From UBA6382 sp963617965 (GTDB taxonomy: Bacteria > Bacteroidota > Bacteroidia > Bacteroidales > Bacteroidaceae): 64,000 bases of DNA. A model generated the notes under the pieces. That model had not been told where the DNA came from, did no database searches, and was given only the letters and a program-made list of their open reading frames with translations. The position numbers and the translations under genes are program-made. Below are positions 52,033 through 61,805 of this stretch, piece after piece. The DNA lies in the NCBI GenBank assembly GCA_963617965.1, contig CAVEQO010000003.1:1-64000 (forward strand). Reading direction: 5' to 3'. Numbering within the stretch: position 1 is the first letter of the stretch; each line of letters begins with the position of its first letter.

Positions 52033-53079
52033 TCACTTCTTGTTGGGCGACCCCTTGAGTTCGGCTATTTCGCGCTTGAGATTTTGTACGTCGGACGAAA
52101 TTTCGGGCAGATTGCGGAATACTGCATTGCAACGCGCGAATTTGCGCGCGTCAATGGCGGGGAGACCGAGCAGTGTGGTGTGCTCGTTGATTACGGAACC
52201 GGACACTCCCGATTTTGCTGCGCACGTGGTGCGGTCTGCAATGCTTATATGTCCGGCAACCCCGACTTGTCCTCCGAACATGCACCAGCGCCCCACCTTA
52301 GTGCTTCCCGCAATGCCCACCTGTGAACTCATGACGGTGTTTTCTCCGACCACCACATTGTGGGCGATTTGGACAAGGTTGTCCAGTTTGACACCTTTCT
52401 TCACGATGGTAGACCCCATTGTAGAGCGGTCTATGCAGGTGTTTGCGCCTATTTCCACATTGTCTTCAATGGTGACAATGCCTATCTGGGGTATCTTGTT
52501 GTAGCCGTCCTCCGAAGGGGCGAAGCCGAATCCGTCTGCTCCAATCACGCAGCCGGCGTGAAGTATGCAGTTGTTGCCCACTTTGCACCCATGGTAGACA
52601 ACGGCGTTGCTGTAAACCTCGGTGTTGCTGCCAATGCTTGCCTCTTCGCCGATGGTCACATGGGGATGGAGCACGCATCCGTCGCCTACAGCAGCCTTTG
52701 GTCCGATAGCCACGAATGGTCCGATATAGCAGTCTTTGCCGACAGTGGCGGTGGGATCGATGTAGGCAAGGGAACTGACGCCGGTTTTCTTCTGTTTCAT
52801 GGAGTCATAGAGCTGCAGCAGTTTTGCAACGGCTTCATAGGCGTTCTGTACCCTTATCAGCGTGGCGGCAACAGGCTTTGCCGGTTTGAAGCTGTCGTTG
52901 ACAAGCACGATGCTTGATGCGGTGTCGTATATATAGTGTTCATAAGCTTGATTGGCCAGAAACGAGATTGCACCCACCGTGCCTTCTTCAATCTTGGAAA
53001 AGGTGTTGACGGTTGCGTTTTCATTCCCCTCTACAGTCCCGTGAAGAAACTCTGCAATCTGCTTGGCTGAAAATTCCAT
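52033..53079 (-). CDS. lpxD: UDP-3-O-(3-hydroxyacyl)glucosamine N-acyltransferase
   Basis: The third step of lipid A synthesis. The 348-residue protein has an N-terminal uridine-binding domain (MEFSAKQIAEFLHGTVEGN to about residue 100), then the hexapeptide left-handed helix (IGPFVAIGPKAAVGDGCVL) with catalytic His residues (NAVVYHGCKVGNN and LVQIAHNVVVGENT), and a C-terminal helix. ATG 53079 is the family start; the frame open to 53184 adds 35 unrelated residues. It lies 114 bases downstream of the HD-domain gene. Confidence 0.95.
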   Translation of the reverse strand: MEFSAKQIAEFLHGTVEGNENATVNTFSKIEEGTVGAISFLANQAYEHYIYDTASSIVLVNDSFKPAKPVAATLIRVQNAYEAVAKLLQLYDSMKQKKTGVSSLAYIDPTATVGKDCYIGPFVAIGPKAAVGDGCVLHPHVTIGEEASIGSNTEVYSNAVVYHGCKVGNNCILHAGCVIGADGFGFAPSEDGYNKIPQIGIVTIEDNVEIGANTCIDRSTMGSTIVKKGVKLDNLVQIAHNVVVGENTVMSSQVGIAGSTKVGRWCMFGGQVGVAGHISIADRTTCAAKSGVSGSVINEHTTLLGLPAIDARKFARCNAVFRNLPEISSDVQNLKREIAELKGSPNKK

Positions 53080-53193
53080 GTCCAATTGTCTTGTTTGTCT
53101 TATATGAATGCAAATGTCGTAAAAAATAATAACATAGCCTAAGGGAACGGGCGTGTTTTGTGGTTTTTGCGTGTGTTGCGACACGAAAAGTTC

Positions 53194-54450
53194 TCAATAA
53201 TTGTTCAGAATGTTGCAAACGGCCGGATCGTAAATTATTCGGGGGTCTCTGTGCAGGAAAAAGTAATGTCGTTCGCTGCGCCGGTCAACCATTTCGCTGT
53301 GGAGCAATTCGGAAAAATGGGAAATGTCACGTACCGCATGGTTTTTCATCAGGATGTTTATGTGGTCATCTGCGGTGGAATAAAGTATCTGGGAAACGTC
53401 GAGTGGTCTTGCAAAGTAGTGGGCGCATTCTGGTTCGATGTTCAGGTGCGACACCACAGCCTGTTCCAGCTGTTCCAGATCGCGTGCAATCATCGGGCGG
53501 CATAGTTCTCTGGTCTTGTAGAGGTTGCGGTTGATGTAATTTCGCGAAAGGATGCGCAGTGCCGGGTCTTCGCTCGTTTGCCACTCCTTGAGTGCGGAAA
53601 TGATGTCGCTGTCATCAAGCAATATGAATGCGTCTATGGCTTCGGGGTGATCTGTGAGAAACTCTTTGTCAACATTGTTGTAGAGAAAATATTCCAGTTG
53701 GCTTGCTGAACGCAGCCGGTGTCCGGCATTGATGAGTTCCTTGGCGCGCCCGATAGCTGCCGAAAGAGTGTGGCATGCCGCCAGCACTGTCTTGTGGAGG
53801 TATACCTGCCAATACATGAGCCGCCGCGACATCAGGTAATTCTCTATAGTGTAGATGCCTTTTGATTCTATCACAAGGCGGTCGTCGCACACGTTGAGCA
53901 TCTTGATGATGCGCTCTGCACCAATGTTGCCCTCTCTTACGCCGGCGAAGAAGCTGTCTCGGCACAGGTAGTCAAGCCTGTCCATATCCAGCTGGCTGCA
54001 TATCAGCTCGTGCAGGAAATGCTTTGGGTAATTGTCCCGGAATATGCTTATGGCGACATCCAAAGCCCCACCGAATTCGTGGTTCAGCCTTTCCATCAGC
54101 AAGAGGGAGAGATCTTCATGGCTCATCCCGGTTATGAACATTCCTTCAAGGCTGTGGGACATGGGGCCATGTCCTATATCGTGCAGCAGCATGGCAATCT
54201 TGGTGCCCTGTTCTTCTTCTGACGTTATGTCGCAGTGTCGGCTTTTGAGGGTCTGTAGGGCGTTGGTGATGAGATGCAGCGCGCCAATGGAGTGCAGAAA
54301 GCGCGTGTGCCGTCCTCCGGGATAGACATACGAGGTAGGCCCAAGCTGCTCTATGCGGTTGAGACGGATAAAGAAAGGGTGTTTTACCAGAGAAGAGAAA
54401 ATGCCTTTGGGTATATCGATAAAGCCGTGTACCGGATCGTTGATAATCAT
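53194..54450 (-). CDS. HD-domain phosphohydrolase (SAMHD1/dGTPase-like)
   Basis: A 418-residue metal-dependent phosphohydrolase. The HD-superfamily ligands are seen as HTRFLHSIGALHL near residue 48 and LLHDIGHGPMSHSLE near 86, and the later HELICSQLDMDRLDYLCRD fits the SAMHD1/dGTPase-like group. The substrate may be a dNTP but is not proven here. It is the gene immediately upstream of lpxD, and the pair HD-lpxD recurs in this phylum. The gap to pyrF upstream is 29 bases. Confidence 0.87.
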   Translation of the reverse strand: MIINDPVHGFIDIPKGIFSSLVKHPFFIRLNRIEQLGPTSYVYPGGRHTRFLHSIGALHLITNALQTLKSRHCDITSEEEQGTKIAMLLHDIGHGPMSHSLEGMFITGMSHEDLSLLLMERLNHEFGGALDVAISIFRDNYPKHFLHELICSQLDMDRLDYLCRDSFFAGVREGNIGAERIIKMLNVCDDRLVIESKGIYTIENYLMSRRLMYWQVYLHKTVLAACHTLSAAIGRAKELINAGHRLRSASQLEYFLYNNVDKEFLTDHPEAIDAFILLDDSDIISALKEWQTSEDPALRILSRNYINRNLYKTRELCRPMIARDLEQLEQAVVSHLNIEPECAHYFARPLDVSQILYSTADDHINILMKNHAVRDISHFSELLHSEMVDRRSERHYFFLHRDPRIIYDPAVCNILNNY

Positions 54451-54479
54451 CTTTGTGTGTTTTGCGGCGTTTCTTACGG

Positions 54480-55295
54480 TCAGGGCAGTAGCGCAGACAT
54501 TTGCTGCTGCAGCCCAAAGGCTTCCCTTCCCGCAGCGGCAGCGAAGTCTTCGGTATCATCGGCGTAGATTATTCCCCTTGAAGAATTGACGAGCAGTCCG
54601 CAGTCTTTGGTCATGCCATATTTGCACACTTCCTCAAGAGAACCTCCTTGCGCACCGACTCCCGGTACCAGCAGGAAATGGTCTGGCACGATTTTCCGTA
54701 TGTCCTCGAAGAGCCGTCCTTGTGTTGCACCCACCACATACATCATTTGCCTGTCATCTGCCCACAGCTGTGAGGTGCGAAGCACTTTCTCGAAAAGCCG
54801 TTCACCATTGCTGTTCTCTGTAAGCTGGAAATCGTGCGACCCCTTGTTGCTGGTCAGGGCAAGCAGGATAACCCATTTGCCTTCGTATTGCAGGAAAGGG
54901 GTGACGCTGTCTTCGCCCATATACGGTGCCACGGTCAGCGAATCGACATTCATTTCCTCAAAGAAGCTTCGGGCATACATGGCACTGGTATTGCCGATAT
55001 CGCCGCGTTTTGCATCTGCAATGACGAACAAGTCCGGATAGTTCCCCTTGATATATCTCACTGTTTTTTCCAAGGCTGTCCAACCCTTGATCCCGAAGCA
55101 TTCGTAGAATGCGAGGTTGGGCTTGTATGCCACGCAGTAGGGGGCTGTGGCGTCAACAATGGCTTTGTTGAATGCGAATATGGGGTCGTCTTCTTTAAGG
55201 AGGTGCTTGGGTATTTTTTTGATGTCGGTATCAAGGCCTACGCAGAGGAATGAGCGTTTGCGCTTGATATTGTCAATGAGTTGTTGCTTGTTCAT
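54480..55295 (-). CDS. pyrF: Orotidine 5'-phosphate decarboxylase
   Basis: The last step of UMP synthesis. The 271-residue protein is the longer type 2 PyrF: LCVGLDTDIKKIPKHL at the start, the catalytic DAKRGDIGNTSAMYAR near residue 94, then VVGATQGRLFEDIR and the LLVPGVGAQGGSLE phosphate-binding loop. It is 90 bases after prfA on the same strand. Confidence 0.95.
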   Translation of the reverse strand: MNKQQLIDNIKRKRSFLCVGLDTDIKKIPKHLLKEDDPIFAFNKAIVDATAPYCVAYKPNLAFYECFGIKGWTALEKTVRYIKGNYPDLFVIADAKRGDIGNTSAMYARSFFEEMNVDSLTVAPYMGEDSVTPFLQYEGKWVILLALTSNKGSHDFQLTENSNGERLFEKVLRTSQLWADDRQMMYVVGATQGRLFEDIRKIVPDHFLLVPGVGAQGGSLEEVCKYGMTKDCGLLVNSSRGIIYADDTEDFAAAAGREAFGLQQQMSALLP

Positions 55296-55385
55296 GTCTG
55301 TAGTGTTTTGTTATGAGAGCCCCTGATGTCCGGGTTGCCGGTGTTCTTTGGGCTTAAATTGGTGAAAGCGAATCGTGGGGAGGGG

Positions 55386-56492
55386 TCATTGCAAGCTGTT
55401 CTCTTTGAGGCGTTCGGTGTTTTCTGCCACGATGAGATGGTCTATGCAGTCCTGTATATCACCGTCCATAAATGCGTTGAGATTGTAGATTGTGTAGTTG
55501 ATACGGTGGTCTGTGATGCGCCCTTGCGGATAGTTGTAGGTGCGTATCTTGGCAGAACGGTCGCCGGTGGACACGAGGGATTTGCGCTTGCTGGCGATAT
55601 CGGCATCGTATTTCTGCCGTTCGTTGTCATAGATGAATGTGCGCAGGCGTGCCAGAGCCCGTTCTTTGTTTTTGGGTTGGTCGCGTGTTTCGGTGCATTC
55701 TATGAGGATTTCCTGTATCTCGCCGGTATTGGGGTTCTTCCAGTTGTAGCGCAGACGCACGCCCGACTCTACCTTGTTTACGTTCTGTCCGCCGGCGCCC
55801 GACGAGCGGAACGTGTCCCATTTTATTTCGCCTTCGTTGATTACTACGTCAAAGGCTTCCGCCTCTGGTAGTACGGCAACGGTAGCAGCGCTGGTGTGTA
55901 CTCTGCCTTGGGTCTCGGTGGCGGGCACCCGTTGTACACGGTGTACTCCGCTCTCATACTTCAGCGTGCCGTAGACGTTGTCTCCTGTCACGGAACAGAT
56001 TATCTCTTTGTAGCCGCCCACTGCGCCTTCGCTTGAACTGGACACTTCAAGTTTCCAGCCTTTCGCTTCGCAGTATTTTGCATACATTCTGAAGAGGTCT
56101 CCGGCAAAGAGGGCGGCTTCGTCGCCGCCGGTGCCGCCGCGTATTTCAAGGATGGCATTTTTGGAGTCTTCCGGATCTTTCGGAACAAGCATGAGTTTGA
56201 TGCGTTCCTCGATTTCGGGTATGCGCGTTTCGCATTCCGCCACTTGCTCGCGCGCCATCTCCTTCATGTCGGAGTCCTGCTCGTTCATGAGCATGTCTTT
56301 GCCCTCTTCAAGATTGCTCAGCAGGTTGGCGTATTCCTTGCGTGCTGCCATGAGGTCTTCAAGTTCCTTGTACTCTTTGGTCAGCTTCACGTAGCGTTGT
56401 TGGTCGGCGATTACATCGGGGTCAGTGATGAGGGTGTAGACTTCCTCAAAGCGTGCGACAAGGGCATTGAGTTTTTCCAATAGTGAGTTCAT
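55386..56492 (-). CDS. prfA: Peptide chain release factor 1
   Basis: Recognises UAA and UAG and releases the peptide. The 368-residue protein has the coiled N-terminal domain, the SATVAVLPEAEA stretch and the GGQ loop as SSGAGGQNVNKVESGVRL near residue 233. The PxT codon motif is written as PATETQG near residue 195, which fits RF1. The ATG at 56492 (MNSLLEKLNAL) is preferred to the in-frame ATG at 56558. It follows purM by 40 bases. Confidence 0.95.
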   Translation of the reverse strand: MNSLLEKLNALVARFEEVYTLITDPDVIADQQRYVKLTKEYKELEDLMAARKEYANLLSNLEEGKDMLMNEQDSDMKEMAREQVAECETRIPEIEERIKLMLVPKDPEDSKNAILEIRGGTGGDEAALFAGDLFRMYAKYCEAKGWKLEVSSSSEGAVGGYKEIICSVTGDNVYGTLKYESGVHRVQRVPATETQGRVHTSAATVAVLPEAEAFDVVINEGEIKWDTFRSSGAGGQNVNKVESGVRLRYNWKNPNTGEIQEILIECTETRDQPKNKERALARLRTFIYDNERQKYDADIASKRKSLVSTGDRSAKIRTYNYPQGRITDHRINYTIYNLNAFMDGDIQDCIDHLIVAENTERLKENSLQ

Positions 56493-56532
56493 TCGGGAAT
56501 GGATGTTTCTTGCTTGGCGGAGCAGGTGTATG

Positions 56533-57702
56533 TTAGTAGTTGAATTCGCCGAATTCACTCTTGATGGTGAGCGAACGCGCGCCGTCCTCTATGTGTCCTA
56601 CAATCTTGGCTTCAATGTTGAAAGCCTGCGAAATGTCAATGACTTCCTGTGCGTGTTCAGGGGCGAGGTAGATTTCAAGCCGGTGTCCCATGTTGAACAC
56701 CTTGTACATCTCGGCCCATTCCGTGCCGCTCTCCTTGGCGATAGCCTTGAAGAGTGGCGGTACCGGAAACATGTTGTCTTTTATCACCCGGCAGTTGTCG
56801 CCCACGAAATGGAGGACTTTGGTCTGCGCACCGCCGGTGCAGTGTACCATGCCGTGTATCAGGGGACGCATTTTGTCAAGCACCCGCTTGACAACGGGAG
56901 CGTAGGTGCGTGTGGGCGAAAGGACTAGCTTCCCTGCGTTTACGGGTGAACCATCCACGGAGTCGGTCAGCTTGTAGCTGCCGCTGTACACCAGTTCCTC
57001 CGGCACGGCCTTGTCGTAGCTTTCGGGATATTTTTCGGTCAGATATTTTGCAAATATGTCGTGGCGCGCCGATGTCAGTCCGTTGCTACCCATACCCCCG
57101 TTGTATGCGGTCTCGTAGGAGGCCTGTCCGCTTGACGAGAGTCCCACAATCACATCACCCGGCCGTATGTTGGCATTGTTGATCACGTCGCTCCGTTTCA
57201 TGCGGCAGCTTACAGTGGAGTCTACGATGATTGTGCGCACGAGGTCGCCCACATCGGCAGTCTCGCCTCCTGTGCCGTAGATGCCTATCCCCATTTCGCG
57301 CATCTGGGCCATGATCTCGTCTGTGCCGTTGATGATGGCGGAGATTACCTCACCGGGAATCAGCATCTTGTTGCGCCCGATAGTACTGCTCACCAGAATG
57401 TTGTCAATGGCGCCTACACAGAGCAGATCGTCTGTATTCATAACGAGTGCGTCTTGGGCGATGCCTTTCCATACGCTGAGGTCACCGGTTTCCTTCCAGT
57501 ACATATAGGCTAGGCTTGACTTGGTGCCGGCCCCGTCGGCGTGCATGATGTTGCAGTATTCCGGATCGCCTCCCAGAATGTCAGGGATTATTTTGCAGAA
57601 AGCCTGAGGGAAGATGCCTTTGTCAATGTTCTGTATTGCGTTGTGAACATCTTCCTTCATGGCACTCACGCCACGCATCATGTATCGTTGTCTGTTGTCC
57701 AT
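56533..57702 (-). CDS. purM: Phosphoribosylformylglycinamidine cyclo-ligase (AIR synthase)
   Basis: A 389-residue purine-pathway enzyme that closes the imidazole ring. The PurM-fold motifs are ADGAGTKSSLAYMYW near residue 55, MNTDDLLCVGA near 87, YGTGGETADVGDL near 137 and GDVIVGLSSSGQASYE near 172. It is somewhat longer than the E. coli enzyme, as usual in Bacteroidota. aroE is 36 bases upstream. Confidence 0.93.
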   Translation of the reverse strand: MDNRQRYMMRGVSAMKEDVHNAIQNIDKGIFPQAFCKIIPDILGGDPEYCNIMHADGAGTKSSLAYMYWKETGDLSVWKGIAQDALVMNTDDLLCVGAIDNILVSSTIGRNKMLIPGEVISAIINGTDEIMAQMREMGIGIYGTGGETADVGDLVRTIIVDSTVSCRMKRSDVINNANIRPGDVIVGLSSSGQASYETAYNGGMGSNGLTSARHDIFAKYLTEKYPESYDKAVPEELVYSGSYKLTDSVDGSPVNAGKLVLSPTRTYAPVVKRVLDKMRPLIHGMVHCTGGAQTKVLHFVGDNCRVIKDNMFPVPPLFKAIAKESGTEWAEMYKVFNMGHRLEIYLAPEHAQEVIDISQAFNIEAKIVGHIEDGARSLTIKSEFGEFNY

Positions 57703-57738
57703 AATAGTGTGTGTTTTTGTCGTTTGTCGGTGTGGGGA

Positions 57739-58485
57739 TTATCTGTTATTCCATATTTTCCAACTTGCCAGAGCCTGAAGACGGAGCATTTCCAGCCCGT
57801 TCTTGATGGTGGCACCCTGTGCCTCGCCTTTACGCAGGAACATTGTCTTGGCGGGGTTGTATACGAGATCATAGAGCAGGTGTCTGTCTGTCAGGAACTG
57901 GTACGGAATGTCGGGGAACGTTTCCTGATGCGGGAAAGTCCCCAGCGGCGTGCAGTTGACGACCACCGTATGCTGCGCCATGACCTGTGCCGTCAGTTTA
58001 CGGTAGACCATTCCCCCGGCGCGCTCCGTGCGGCTTACGGGAGTGGACTCGATCCCCAGCCTGGCGAGTCCATAGCGTATGGCTTTGGATGCGCCTCCCG
58101 TCCCCAGCACCAGAGCCTTGGTATGGTGTGGTTTGAGCAGGGGACGTATACTGTCTTCAAACCCCGCAACATCGGCATTGTAGCCTTTGAGGGTGGTGTT
58201 GCCGTCGCTGTCACGCTTAATGGCTATTACGTTGACGGCCCCGATTTCTCTGGCCTCGGCACTGATGTCGTCAAGCAACGGCATGACATTTTGCTTGTGG
58301 GGGATGGTAACGTTGAGTCCTTTGAGTTGCGGATGTTCCTTTATCATTTTGACAAGGTCACCCACGGTTTCCGTTTCAAAGTTGAGATACCGTGCGTCAA
58401 TGCCCTCCTTTTGGAACTTTTCAGTGAAGAACTGTCTGGAGAACGAGTGTACGAGGGGGGAACCTATGAGCCCGTATTCTGTCAT
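57739..58485 (-). CDS. aroE: Shikimate dehydrogenase
   Basis: Reduces 3-dehydroshikimate with NADPH in the aromatic pathway. The 248-residue protein starts YGLIGSPLVHSFSRQFF (substrate serines), then VTIPHKQNVMPLLDD with the catalytic Lys near residue 63, NADVAGFEDSI near 100 and the nucleotide loop VLGTGGASKAI near 123. The start overlaps menG by four bases (ATGA type), so the two are coupled. Confidence 0.94.
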   Translation of the reverse strand: MTEYGLIGSPLVHSFSRQFFTEKFQKEGIDARYLNFETETVGDLVKMIKEHPQLKGLNVTIPHKQNVMPLLDDISAEAREIGAVNVIAIKRDSDGNTTLKGYNADVAGFEDSIRPLLKPHHTKALVLGTGGASKAIRYGLARLGIESTPVSRTERAGGMVYRKLTAQVMAQHTVVVNCTPLGTFPHQETFPDIPYQFLTDRHLLYDLVYNPAKTMFLRKGEAQGATIKNGLEMLRLQALASWKIWNNR

Positions 58486-59240
58486 GGCGTATTGTTGTTC
58501 CTCTGTGGGGAGGCTGCTATATACATTGTGCAGAGTCCGGAAGTGAACCGTTTGAACGTGACGTGTTCAAACCCTGCTTTTTCGATGATTCCCTTCATTG
58601 TCTCGCCTTGGGGAAACACTTCCATCGTGGCGGGCAGATACTTGTAGGCGCAGTCGTCTCTTGACAACAGCTTGCCTATGGATGGCATCACCAGACGGCT
58701 GTACAGCCGGAAGAGTTGTCGCATGGGAAAACGTCTTGGGGTGCACAACTCCAGTATCGCCAGATGCCCACCAGGTTTGAGCACTCGGAGAATCTCGTGC
58801 AGCCCTTTGTCGAGGTCGTGGAAATTCCGCACTCCGTACGCCACGGTGACAGCATCGAATGTATGATTTCCAAAAGTCATGTGCATACAGTCTTCCTTGC
58901 GGAATGAAATGACGTTGGACAGTCCTTTTCTTTCCGTCTTGCGGCGTGCCACCTGCATCATGCCCTCGGAGAGGTCTGCCCCCATGATGCTTTCCGGTTT
59001 CAGTGTCTGTGCTGTCAGAATGGCAAAATCACCGGTGCCTGTCGCTACGTCAAGAATGCGGGTGGGCGCAAAGGGCTTCAGGGCGTTGACGGTGGCTTTG
59101 CGCCAACGGCGGTCTATGCCCCACGACAGAATGTGGTTGAGCCGGTCATACGAGTGGGCGATACTGTCAAACATGCGCTCAACCTGTACCTCTTTTTCTT
59201 CCTGCGGATTGTAGGGTTTTATTTTTTCCTGTGCGTACAT
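58482..59240 (-). CDS. menG: Demethylmenaquinone methyltransferase (UbiE/MenG)
   Basis: The last step of menaquinone synthesis, a SAM-dependent C-methylation. The 252-residue protein has the UbiE family segments FDSIAHSYDRLNHILSWGID near residue 25, ILDVATGTGDFAIL (SAM loop) near 64, and VAYGVRNFHDLDKGL near 129. ATG 59240 (MYAQEKIKPYNPQ) fits the family; a longer frame reaches 59375 into the 3' end of the TonB receptor gene. With no ubiquinone genes here, menaquinone is the likely substrate. Confidence 0.93.
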   Translation of the reverse strand: MYAQEKIKPYNPQEEKEVQVERMFDSIAHSYDRLNHILSWGIDRRWRKATVNALKPFAPTRILDVATGTGDFAILTAQTLKPESIMGADLSEGMMQVARRKTERKGLSNVISFRKEDCMHMTFGNHTFDAVTVAYGVRNFHDLDKGLHEILRVLKPGGHLAILELCTPRRFPMRQLFRLYSRLVMPSIGKLLSRDDCAYKYLPATMEVFPQGETMKGIIEKAGFEHVTFKRFTSGLCTMYIAASPQRNNNTP

Positions 59241-59262
59241 CACGACAACTCCAAACTGCCTA

Positions 59263-59270
59263 CAAAGGTA
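59263..59270 (-). promoter_or_regulatory. menG: -7 element (TACCTTTG) for menG and following genes
   Basis: On the minus strand TACCTTTG matches the consensus and lies 22 bases before the menG ATG. No clear -33 is present. It sits in the 112-base gap after the TonB receptor and could allow menG-aroE expression apart from the genes upstream. Confidence 0.5.
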
Positions 59271-59352
59271 AGACTTTTCCATGAAAGGAGAGGCCCTTTC
59301 ATGCCGTTTTGAAACGATGGCCAGACTGTTGGACTCTCGTTTTTGCCGGGAG

Positions 59353-61752
59353 TCAGAACCGGAGTTTGAAATCAATGCCCAGTTGCAGTGGTTTGCCTTT
59401 CTGCACGTATCGCCGGTTCATGCTTTCAAAGCAGAATGAGTGGTAGCGTTTGTCGGTAAGGTTTTTGCCCCACAGGTTGATTTCGTATATGCCGAAGTCA
59501 AAAAGCAGGCGTGAGCCGATGATTGTGTATAGTGGTTGGCTTGCGTCGTTGTTCTCCGTCCAATAGATGCGTCCGCAGGCTTTGATGTCAGCTCCGGCTG
59601 TCAGTGATTTCAAAACTCCTCTTTTTGGCATCAGGACAGTATAGTCGGCACCTGCGCTGAGGGTGTTCTGCGGAATGAAAGGTATGCGGTTGCCTGTATA
59701 GTCCTTGCCCTTGCCTGCATCGTGTTTGGTGAATGTGGCGTGGGTGTACCCGTAGCTTGTCCATACCGTGAGTCTGGCGGAGGGGGTATAGCGCAGGGTG
59801 ATTTCCGCCCCGTAGCTTCGGCTGCGTCCTGCGTTGACCATGGTGCGCCCAAGCCCGTTCGGTGCGAACCGCACTGTCTGTTGATCGCGAATGGTGGCAA
59901 GGAAGAGGGCAACCTCTGCCTGTAGTGTGCCGTCAAGGAATCTTAGGCGTGAGCCGATTTCGTAATTCCAGCTGAATTCGGGCTTGAAGGCTACAGCGTT
60001 GTTCACATCGGGCGGTGCGCTTGCTGGCATTTCTTCAAGACAGGCCTTGATGTTGCTGATTACGGCAGAGGGCATCCCCATTTGGGCATACTTGTCAAGG
60101 GCGTTGTTTGTTGCGTCCTTGATACTTTGCGTCATGTCTCCACGCATGGACTCTTGCAGGAGGTCGGAGAACATTTGTACGTTGTAGCCTCCCGGACGGT
60201 GTCCCTTGGCGGCAGAGGCATAGAGCATGAAGTTGTCGCAGGGATGAATTTTGAAAGCAAGCCTAGGGAGGACTTCAAGGCAATTGTCGGATAGTTTGCC
60301 GTGGAATGAGGGAGTAGCTTTGAGATCGGTCAGATTCAGGGGCATTCGTCCGCCGGTCATGCTGAAATTGTAATTGACAGTTCCGGCGGAGTTGTAGGAT
60401 AGCGAGTTGTGCTCGTAGTCAAGACGTACGCCTATGGTGAGGGAGACGGCTTTGGTAAAGTTCAGCGTGGACTGGTGGAACACGGCCAGATTGGTTGCAG
60501 GCGTGCGGAAATCCCCACCCATGGTAATGTGCGGGTCGTTGATGGTAACGCCCATTGAGGAGATGCCTTTGCCGCTAAGATCGGGCATATTGGAATTGAT
60601 GTTGTGTTGCAGAAAATCAACGCCGTCTGTCTTGAAGTCTACCGGGCAGGAGGTTTTGAGCCATTGTTTAAGGGTACTGACACCGTTGAGCCATTGCCAG
60701 AACGAGCCCCGGCGTTTGTTTATTGTCAATTCCTGACTGACGGTGTTGAGGAGTTGCTTTTGTTCAAGCGTATAGATGTTGTCGGAAATGAAATCCTGAT
60801 CCATGAACAGACGGTCTTGCAGCCGTTGCCAACTTCCTGTGTAGTTGAGGGAGATATCGCCTGTGCGGTATTCCACGTTTACGCCGGCATTGGCCATGTT
60901 GCGGCGGTAGGAGCTTTCTTCGTTAGCGGAGATCTTGCCCAGAAGCGACGGGCGTGTTTCCTCGCCTTCTGCTTGGCCGGCATAGCAGTAGGGGTAGCCC
61001 CCCTCGTGGGAGTAGTCGTAGCTGGCGGTGAAATCTGCTTTCAACTTCCCGGTGCGCAGTATAGCGCGCATACGTCCACCTCCGGAGTTCATCTTGTCCT
61101 GCCGTTGGTGAAGCATGGTGTTTTGGTAGAAACCGTTGCTGCCGTCATAGTATCCTCCTGCACTGAAGGCGAAGCATTGGCTTATGCGGCGGTAGTGGGT
61201 CAGCGAGATGTTGCGATGGGCATCGGCGGTTGCCATACCAAGATTGAGCGTGAAGCCCTGATAGGAAAAAGGGGAGAGAGTGTGTATCCTTATGAGCCCT
61301 CCCATGGAGTTGCGTCCGTAGAGGGTGCCTTGGGGTCCCCGGAGTATGTCGATGCGCTCAATGTCGTAGAAGCGGAAATCAAACGTGGATTTGTCAGAGT
61401 AGGGGATATTGTCTACGTACAGCCCTATGGCGGGGGTGTTGATGCGTGAACCTGTTCCGCGGATGTAGATGGCTGAGGTGAGTCTTGAGCCGTAGTCCGG
61501 AAGGAACGTGTTGGGTACTATGCCACTTATGCCTTTGAGGGAAGTGATGCCATGACGTGCCATGTCGTCCTTGCTGATGATTGAGACAGCACCGGGGCGT
61601 TCCATTAGCTTGCCTGTTTCCTTGGGGGCTGACACGACGACCACTTCTTCTATGTCTTTCACGTCCGTGGAATCCTTTTTGTCGTTGGCATACAGCAAAA
61701 CGGGGACAAAGGTCAGAAAGAGGAGAGCCTTGAGGGGGAGTGTTGTGTTCAT
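59353..61752 (-). CDS. TonB-dependent outer membrane receptor
   Basis: A 799-residue outer-membrane receptor without the SusC-type N-terminal domain. The signal peptide (ending LLYAN) is followed by the TonB-box-like IEEVVVVSAPK near residue 35, the plug (GRNSMGGLIRIHT near 146), and a beta-barrel that ends IDFKLRF, with the terminal Phe typical of barrels. Ligands of this class are siderophores, haem, vitamin B12 or similar small molecules; this one is not assigned. No SusD or ABC importer is adjacent. It is placed between rseP (53 bases) and menG. Confidence 0.9.
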   Translation of the reverse strand: MNTTLPLKALLFLTFVPVLLYANDKKDSTDVKDIEEVVVVSAPKETGKLMERPGAVSIISKDDMARHGITSLKGISGIVPNTFLPDYGSRLTSAIYIRGTGSRINTPAIGLYVDNIPYSDKSTFDFRFYDIERIDILRGPQGTLYGRNSMGGLIRIHTLSPFSYQGFTLNLGMATADAHRNISLTHYRRISQCFAFSAGGYYDGSNGFYQNTMLHQRQDKMNSGGGRMRAILRTGKLKADFTASYDYSHEGGYPYCYAGQAEGEETRPSLLGKISANEESSYRRNMANAGVNVEYRTGDISLNYTGSWQRLQDRLFMDQDFISDNIYTLEQKQLLNTVSQELTINKRRGSFWQWLNGVSTLKQWLKTSCPVDFKTDGVDFLQHNINSNMPDLSGKGISSMGVTINDPHITMGGDFRTPATNLAVFHQSTLNFTKAVSLTIGVRLDYEHNSLSYNSAGTVNYNFSMTGGRMPLNLTDLKATPSFHGKLSDNCLEVLPRLAFKIHPCDNFMLYASAAKGHRPGGYNVQMFSDLLQESMRGDMTQSIKDATNNALDKYAQMGMPSAVISNIKACLEEMPASAPPDVNNAVAFKPEFSWNYEIGSRLRFLDGTLQAEVALFLATIRDQQTVRFAPNGLGRTMVNAGRSRSYGAEITLRYTPSARLTVWTSYGYTHATFTKHDAGKGKDYTGNRIPFIPQNTLSAGADYTVLMPKRGVLKSLTAGADIKACGRIYWTENNDASQPLYTIIGSRLLFDFGIYEINLWGKNLTDKRYHSFCFESMNRRYVQKGKPLQLGIDFKLRF

Positions 61753-61805
61753 GAGAGAGGTTTTGGCGGCAAAGTTACCGCCCTTTTCTGGGGCTGCAGT
61801 GAGCC

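Noticed and set aside
60604..61449. A 281-residue plus-strand frame opposite the TonB receptor
   Set aside because: Antisense to a clear outer-membrane receptor; no start signal or family resemblance.
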